DNA of 17,690 bases from Burkholderiaceae bacterium. GTDB lineage: Bacteria > Pseudomonadota > Gammaproteobacteria > Burkholderiales > Burkholderiaceae. The translations under genes and the position numbers were made by a program. The stretch covers positions 1-17,690 of the forward strand of contig CANBPJ010000029.1 of assembly GCA_947371415.1 (NCBI GenBank), given 5' to 3'. This document shows, in pieces, positions 14,254-17,690 of the stretch. The notes under the pieces are model-generated. The model had not been told where the DNA came from and made no database searches. It saw nothing but the letters and a program-made list of their open reading frames with translations. How positions within the stretch are numbered: position 1 is the first letter of the stretch; each line of letters opens with the position of its first letter.

Positions 14254-15195
14254 TTATTTAATCTCAGGTAGATCTTTTTGAATGATCTTCAAGCCTGCTC
14301 GCAAAGCATCCTGATAACGCTCACGTTCTACCTTCATTGTTTCAGCAGTCCAAGAGTAAAAACCTTCGCCTGTTTTCATGCCCAACTTACCGCTGGCAAT
14401 ACGATCACTCAAGCATTTTGCAATATCAGGGGAATTATTGAGGGTGGGGTAAATCGTTGCGCCACCCGCGCCGTGGACATCCAAGCCTGCGTGATCGCGC
14501 TGCATAGCCGGTCCTGCCGCAATGTAGCGAAAACCAAAGCCGAAACGCACGGCCTTATCGATATCTTCTAAACTAGCAATGCCGGCATCGACCATCGCAA
14601 AAGCTTCACGCGATAAAGCATGTTGCAAACGATTTGCCAAGAAACCCGGCAAGTCTTTTTTCACGGTGACTGGCACCATGCCGCAGGCTGTCATCAGTCG
14701 AGAAAGGCTTTCACCAACCATAGAAGAAGTCTTCTCACCGTAGACCACCTCTACACAAGGCACCAAATGCGCGGGCATGAAAAAATGTAGGCCAATCATG
14801 CGGGCTGATGTTTTCAAGCCTCTCGCAATGTCACTAATCGGAAAGCTCGTGCTATTACTCGCCAATACCGCCTCTGGTTTAGCGTACTGTTCCAGCTTGG
14901 CAAATAATTCTTGCTTAATATCCAAACGCTCAGGCACGCACTCGATTACCAAGTCCACCTCTGACCAATCGACCTCCTCCAAGGAACCAGCTGTGGTGAG
15001 GAGGTGCAGACGATGCTCATAGCCCAGATCGATCATGGTATTTGCAAAGTAATCTGGCAAGAGTGCGCGGCGTTCCGTGGTGGGCTCAACCACCTGAACC
15101 GCACAGCCACCGCGTGCACACACTGCTGCCACGTCAGCACCCATAGTGCCGCCGCCAACAATGACGACTTTAGTTTCAGCCGGGGTAAATAGCAT
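14254..15195 (-). CDS. 3-hydroxyacyl-CoA dehydrogenase-like NAD-dependent oxidoreductase
   Basis: A 313-aa protein of the 3-hydroxyacyl-CoA dehydrogenase superfamily. The Rossmann motif is VGGGTMG (13-19) with acidic Glu37 after strand 2, indicating NAD use. The catalytic set is conserved: SNSTS (113-117), His137 and Glu149 twelve residues apart, as in the family, and Asn188 in PGFLANRLQ. The C-terminal domain has FGFGFRYIAAGPAMQRDHAGLD (218-239). HFFMPAHLVP replaces the more common HFFNPxxxM, a trait of a non-CoA-like subgroup near L-carnitine and L-gulonate dehydrogenases. The substrate could therefore be a free 3-hydroxyacid (inference). AAGGAG lies 8 bases before the ATG. It is divergent from the right-end operon and may share control with it. 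Confidence 0.87.
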   Translation of the reverse strand: MLFTPAETKVVIVGGGTMGADVAAVCARGGCAVQVVEPTTERRALLPDYFANTMIDLGYEHRLHLLTTAGSLEEVDWSEVDLVIECVPERLDIKQELFAKLEQYAKPEAVLASNSTSFPISDIARGLKTSARMIGLHFFMPAHLVPCVEVVYGEKTSSMVGESLSRLMTACGMVPVTVKKDLPGFLANRLQHALSREAFAMVDAGIASLEDIDKAVRFGFGFRYIAAGPAMQRDHAGLDVHGAGGATIYPTLNNSPDIAKCLSDRIASGKLGMKTGEGFYSWTAETMKVERERYQDALRAGLKIIQKDLPEIK

Positions 15196-15222
15196 CTCAA
15201 TTTCTCCTTCAGGGGCAAGATA

Positions 15223-15237
15223 AGGATTACAAATCCT
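15223..15237. repeat. Small palindrome in divergent intergenic region, possible operator
   Basis: AGGATT and AATCCT are perfect inverted arms separated by ACA (AGGATTACAAATCCT) in the middle of the 84-base gap between the divergent dehydrogenase genes. A dimeric regulator could bind such a site. A 6-bp dyad also occurs often by chance, and no regulator gene is present in the window to support it. Confidence 0.3.
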
Positions 15238-15279
15238 CTTACAATGTTTTCATTATTCCAATAAAAAAGTAAGCGAGAC

Positions 15280-16209
15280 ATGATCCCAGTCAATTCGGTA
15301 CTGCAGGTCGGCCAATTTCCAGAAATAATGCAGAGGGAAATTGATAGGCGACTGAGCACCACTAAGTTACTAGACCCCCAAGCCAAGGCACCCGAGGGGG
15401 GCTTTGCCGCCATCCTCACCCGTTCAAACACCCAACTGCCACAAGGATTGCTCGAGCAAGTGCCGACCGTACGCATGGTTGCTACTTGTGGGGTTGGTTA
15501 TGACAATCTCCCCCTGGACTATCTCAAGGCAAATGGGATTCAAGCGAGCAATACCCCAGGCGTTCTCAATGATGCTGTTTGCGAACTGGCAATTGGCATG
15601 CTGTTTAGCCTCTTGCGCCGCATTCCTGAGGCGCAGGCCTTTGTTAAGAGTGCTGCATGGTCTAAGTCACCATTCACGATTACCACTACGCTTGCAGGTA
15701 AATGTGTTGGGATTGCAGGGATGGGGCGTATAGGACAAGATCTCGCAAAACGCCTAGAGTCCTTCAAAGTCAAGATTGCCTATACCGGGCCATCCAGAAA
15801 AGAACTTCCCTACGACTACCACCCCAACATCAAGGCATTAGCGCAGGCATCAGATGTCCTAATCCTCGCGTGTCCTGCTAGCCCAGAAACAGACAAGATG
15901 ATCAATGCTGAGGTATTGGATGCCTTGGGACCTCAAGGCTATCTGGTCAATATTGCCCGAGGTAGCGTAGTAGATGAAGGCGCACTTTTAGTTGCACTGC
16001 AACAAAAAAAGATTGCTGGTGCGGCGCTCGATGTATTCGAAAATGAGCCAAATCCCAATGCCGGGTTCTTAAATATTGATAATGTCTTATTAACGCCGCA
16101 TATTGGTAGCGCAACTGCCGAAACGCGACAATTAATGACAAATTTAGCGATAGATAATTTAGAAGCTTTTTATAATCAACAGCCACTTCTGACCGAAGTT
16201 AAAAATTAA
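15280..16209 (+). CDS. D-2-hydroxyacid dehydrogenase, hydroxypyruvate/hydroxyphenylpyruvate reductase-like
   Basis: A 309-aa D-isomer-specific 2-hydroxyacid dehydrogenase. The substrate loop is CGVGYDN (70-76), the nucleotide motif GMGRIG (147-152), and the catalytic residues Arg227 (NIARGS), Glu256 (FENEP) and His274 (TPHIGSA). The second Rossmann strand ends YTGPSRK (168-174): no acidic residue, and Ser/Arg at the position that binds the 2'-phosphate in NADPH-dependent hydroxypyruvate reductases, so NADP(H) is likely. It opens an operon with a DHDPS-family aldolase 12 bases downstream. A plausible scheme is that one enzyme produces a 2-oxoacid and the other reduces or oxidises it, but the direction is unknown. 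It differs from the central D-2-hydroxyacid dehydrogenase in its substrate loop and is not a recent copy. Confidence 0.92.
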   Translation: MIPVNSVLQVGQFPEIMQREIDRRLSTTKLLDPQAKAPEGGFAAILTRSNTQLPQGLLEQVPTVRMVATCGVGYDNLPLDYLKANGIQASNTPGVLNDAVCELAIGMLFSLLRRIPEAQAFVKSAAWSKSPFTITTTLAGKCVGIAGMGRIGQDLAKRLESFKVKIAYTGPSRKELPYDYHPNIKALAQASDVLILACPASPETDKMINAEVLDALGPQGYLVNIARGSVVDEGALLVALQQKKIAGAALDVFENEPNPNAGFLNIDNVLLTPHIGSATAETRQLMTNLAIDNLEAFYNQQPLLTEVKN

Positions 16210-16221
16210 ATCGGAGTAAGT

Positions 16222-17148
16222 ATGACTATTTCCCTACACCCTTCCACGCTACCTGCGGTGCTCTCACCCGTATTGACTCCGTTTAAAGCAGATGGCAGTC
16301 CAGATGCACAAAAATTACTAAAGCAATGCCAATGGCTAGAAACTAATGGCGTAGGTCAAGCCATTTTTGGAACAAACTCTGAAGCAAACTCAATGTCTGC
16401 GCCACAAAAGATGGACACTCTAACAACCCTCATCGAGGGCGGTTTAAACCCAGCGCACATGATGCCGGGAACGGGTGCTACCTCTATTGATGCCACAGTC
16501 AATATGACTCGTCACGCTGTTCAGCACAAATGCGCGGGCGTATTGATGTTGCCGCCGTTCTACTACAAAGACGTTACCGATGATGGTCTTTTTGCCTACT
16601 TCTCTGAAGTCATTCAAAAGGTGGGCGATGCAGCATTGCAAGTGTATATCTACAACATTCCACCAGTAACCAAAATCAACCTGAGCCTTGCTTTATTAGA
16701 GCGACTTACCAAAGAATATCCAAAGACCGTTGTCGGCATGAAAGACAGCTCTGGTGATTGGTCTTATACAGAATCCGTCATCAAACTCTTGGCGCCAGCT
16801 GGTTTCCGTGTTTACGCTGGTAGCGAAGTTTTCTTAATGCGCACCCTCCGTGCCGGTGGCGTTGGCTGTATCTCTGCCACCGCTAACGTAAACCCTAGGG
16901 CAATCGCAGAATTAGCCGCCCACTGGCAAGAATCTGACGCAGATCAACGCCAAAGCGACCTGGATCAAGTACGCTCGATTTTTGCTCAATATCAAATGAT
17001 TGCCGGTATGAAAACTGCGGTTGCGCATTTCAGCAAAGATTCTGAGTGGTTGCGTGTACGCCCACCACTTATGCAACTCAGTGCAGACCAGCAAGCAAAA
17101 TTATTGAGTGAATTAGAAAAGATTAATTTCAGCATGCCAGGCCTTTAA
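16222..17148 (+). CDS. DHDPS/N-acetylneuraminate lyase family aldolase
   Basis: A 308-aa (beta/alpha)8-barrel class I aldolase family protein. The Schiff-base lysine is Lys174 (VVGMKDSSGD) and the catalytic tyrosine is Tyr144 (VYIYNIPP). The pyruvate carboxylate-binding motif, usually GTTGE, is GTNSE (50-54), and AGSEVF (probably substrate side) follows the lysine region. It is unlikely to be the housekeeping DapA, given the altered motif and its position between a D-2-hydroxyacid dehydrogenase and a TAXI receptor; such relatives cleave or make 4-hydroxy- or deoxy-2-oxoacids. GGAG lies 5 bases before the ATG. The gene is probably co-transcribed with both neighbours (12- and 30-base gaps). Confidence 0.9.
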   Translation: MTISLHPSTLPAVLSPVLTPFKADGSPDAQKLLKQCQWLETNGVGQAIFGTNSEANSMSAPQKMDTLTTLIEGGLNPAHMMPGTGATSIDATVNMTRHAVQHKCAGVLMLPPFYYKDVTDDGLFAYFSEVIQKVGDAALQVYIYNIPPVTKINLSLALLERLTKEYPKTVVGMKDSSGDWSYTESVIKLLAPAGFRVYAGSEVFLMRTLRAGGVGCISATANVNPRAIAELAAHWQESDADQRQSDLDQVRSIFAQYQMIAGMKTAVAHFSKDSEWLRVRPPLMQLSADQQAKLLSELEKINFSMPGL

Positions 17149-17178
17149 TTCGATAGACGCATAACAGGAAACTAAACA

Positions 17179-17690
17179 ATGAAATTTATAAAAGTTATTG
17201 CCGTATCACTCGCCATGATGTTTGGTGCCGCACAAGCACAAAACATTTCTATTGCAACTGGCGGTACTGGTGGCGTTTATTACCCTATGGGTGGCGGACT
17301 TGCCTCAGTACTTTCTAGCAAAGTACCTGGAATGTCTGCTACTGCTGAAGTGACTGGCGGCTCGGTAGATAACCTCAACCTCATCGGCACCGGCAAACCT
17401 TATGTTGGCTTCTCTATGGCTGATGCTGCCAAAGATGCCAAAGACGGCGATGGTAAGTTTGCAAATAAGAAGGTAGATTTACGTACCCTCTTGGTTCTGT
17501 ATCCAAACCTCATGCACGTAGTCACGGTAGACTCCACTGGCATCAAGTCCATGAAAGACTTAAAAGGCAAGCGTATTAGTACTGGTGCCCCAGGCAGCGC
17601 TACTGAAGTGATGGCATTTCGTTTGCTTGAAGCTGCAGGTCTTGATAAGGACAAAGATGTTAAACGTGAGCGCTTGAGCGTAGCAGAGTC
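17179..17690 (+). CDS. TAXI-type TRAP transporter solute-binding protein, 3' end cut by the window
   Basis: The first 170 codons of a periplasmic receptor of the TAXI family (TRAP-associated extracytoplasmic immunogenic protein). The signal peptide is 1-20 (cut at AQA before Gln21). The mature protein begins ISIATGGTGGVYYPMGGGLA (23-42), the family signature that forms the ligand-binding cleft, followed by GSVDNLNLI and a central LKGKRISTGAPGSATE (128-143). AGGAAA lies before the ATG. Its gene follows the aldolase by 30 bases. The TRAP membrane subunits are expected beyond the right edge but cannot be seen. The ligand is presumably the substrate of the upstream enzymes. Confidence 0.93.
   Translation, partial: MKFIKVIAVSLAMMFGAAQAQNISIATGGTGGVYYPMGGGLASVLSSKVPGMSATAEVTGGSVDNLNLIGTGKPYVGFSMADAAKDAKDGDGKFANKKVDLRTLLVLYPNLMHVVTVDSTGIKSMKDLKGKRISTGAPGSATEVMAFRLLEAAGLDKDKDVKRERLSVAE

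Noticed and set aside
15033..15476. Minus-strand open frame spanning the divergent dehydrogenase gap
   Set aside because: It runs antisense to the D-2-hydroxyacid dehydrogenase start and out of frame with the HADH-like gene, crossing the intergenic region without a domain.

Overview
The window looks like chromosomal DNA of a small-genome betaproteobacterium of the order Burkholderiales, most likely Polynucleobacter or a close relative. This is inferred from three Bug-family (TctC-like) periplasmic solute receptors in 18 kb, which is typical of that order, together with moderate G+C by eye, tight gene packing and the overall protein mix. There are no rRNA or tRNA genes, insertion sequences, CRISPR arrays or phage genes, and no transcription regulator is encoded anywhere in the window.

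Layout. At 1-42 lies the last 13 codons of a plus-strand gene. It converges on a minus-strand operon (63-2816, read right to left) of Bug receptor 1, a carboxymuconolactone-decarboxylase-family protein and a class I methyltransferase. A 15-bp perfect inverted repeat (33-72) covers both converging stop codons. Divergent from Bug receptor 1 is a short TrhO/YceA-type rhodanese gene (2907-3674), followed by a convergent small ABM-fold monooxygenase gene (3688-3990).

The central block (4071-9537, plus strand) reads as one catabolic operon: Bug receptor 2, an MmgE/PrpD-family dehydratase-like enzyme, a D-2-hydroxyacid dehydrogenase, two half-size chromate-ion-transporter (CHR) proteins and Bug receptor 3. 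The last three genes are joined by 4-base ATGA overlaps. The likely job is capture and oxidation of a small hydroxy- or tricarboxylate, but the substrate is not readable from sequence. No TctA/TctB membrane partner for the receptors is present.

Facing it is a minus-strand cluster (9545-11071, read right to left): a 55-aa Pro/Ala/Gly-rich basic protein with a GTG start, a 45-aa single-pass membrane protein, a DODA-type extradiol dioxygenase and a CrcB/Fluc fluoride channel. The two small genes are easily missed because a long spurious N-terminal extension of the divergent M50 peptidase frame covers them. The peptidase (true start 11100) is followed by a cytochrome c' gene, which ends exactly where a convergent cytochrome b561 gene ends. 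Then come a divergent MFS transporter gene and a convergent 3-hydroxyacyl-CoA-dehydrogenase-like gene.

The right end (15280-17690) is a second small catabolic operon: another D-2-hydroxyacid dehydrogenase, a DHDPS/N-acetylneuraminate-lyase-family aldolase and the start of a TAXI-type TRAP solute-binding protein cut by the window edge. It stands divergent from the acyl-CoA dehydrogenase-like gene. The central and right-hand operons thus share a design: periplasmic receptor, D-2-hydroxyacid dehydrogenase, and a lyase or dehydratase.
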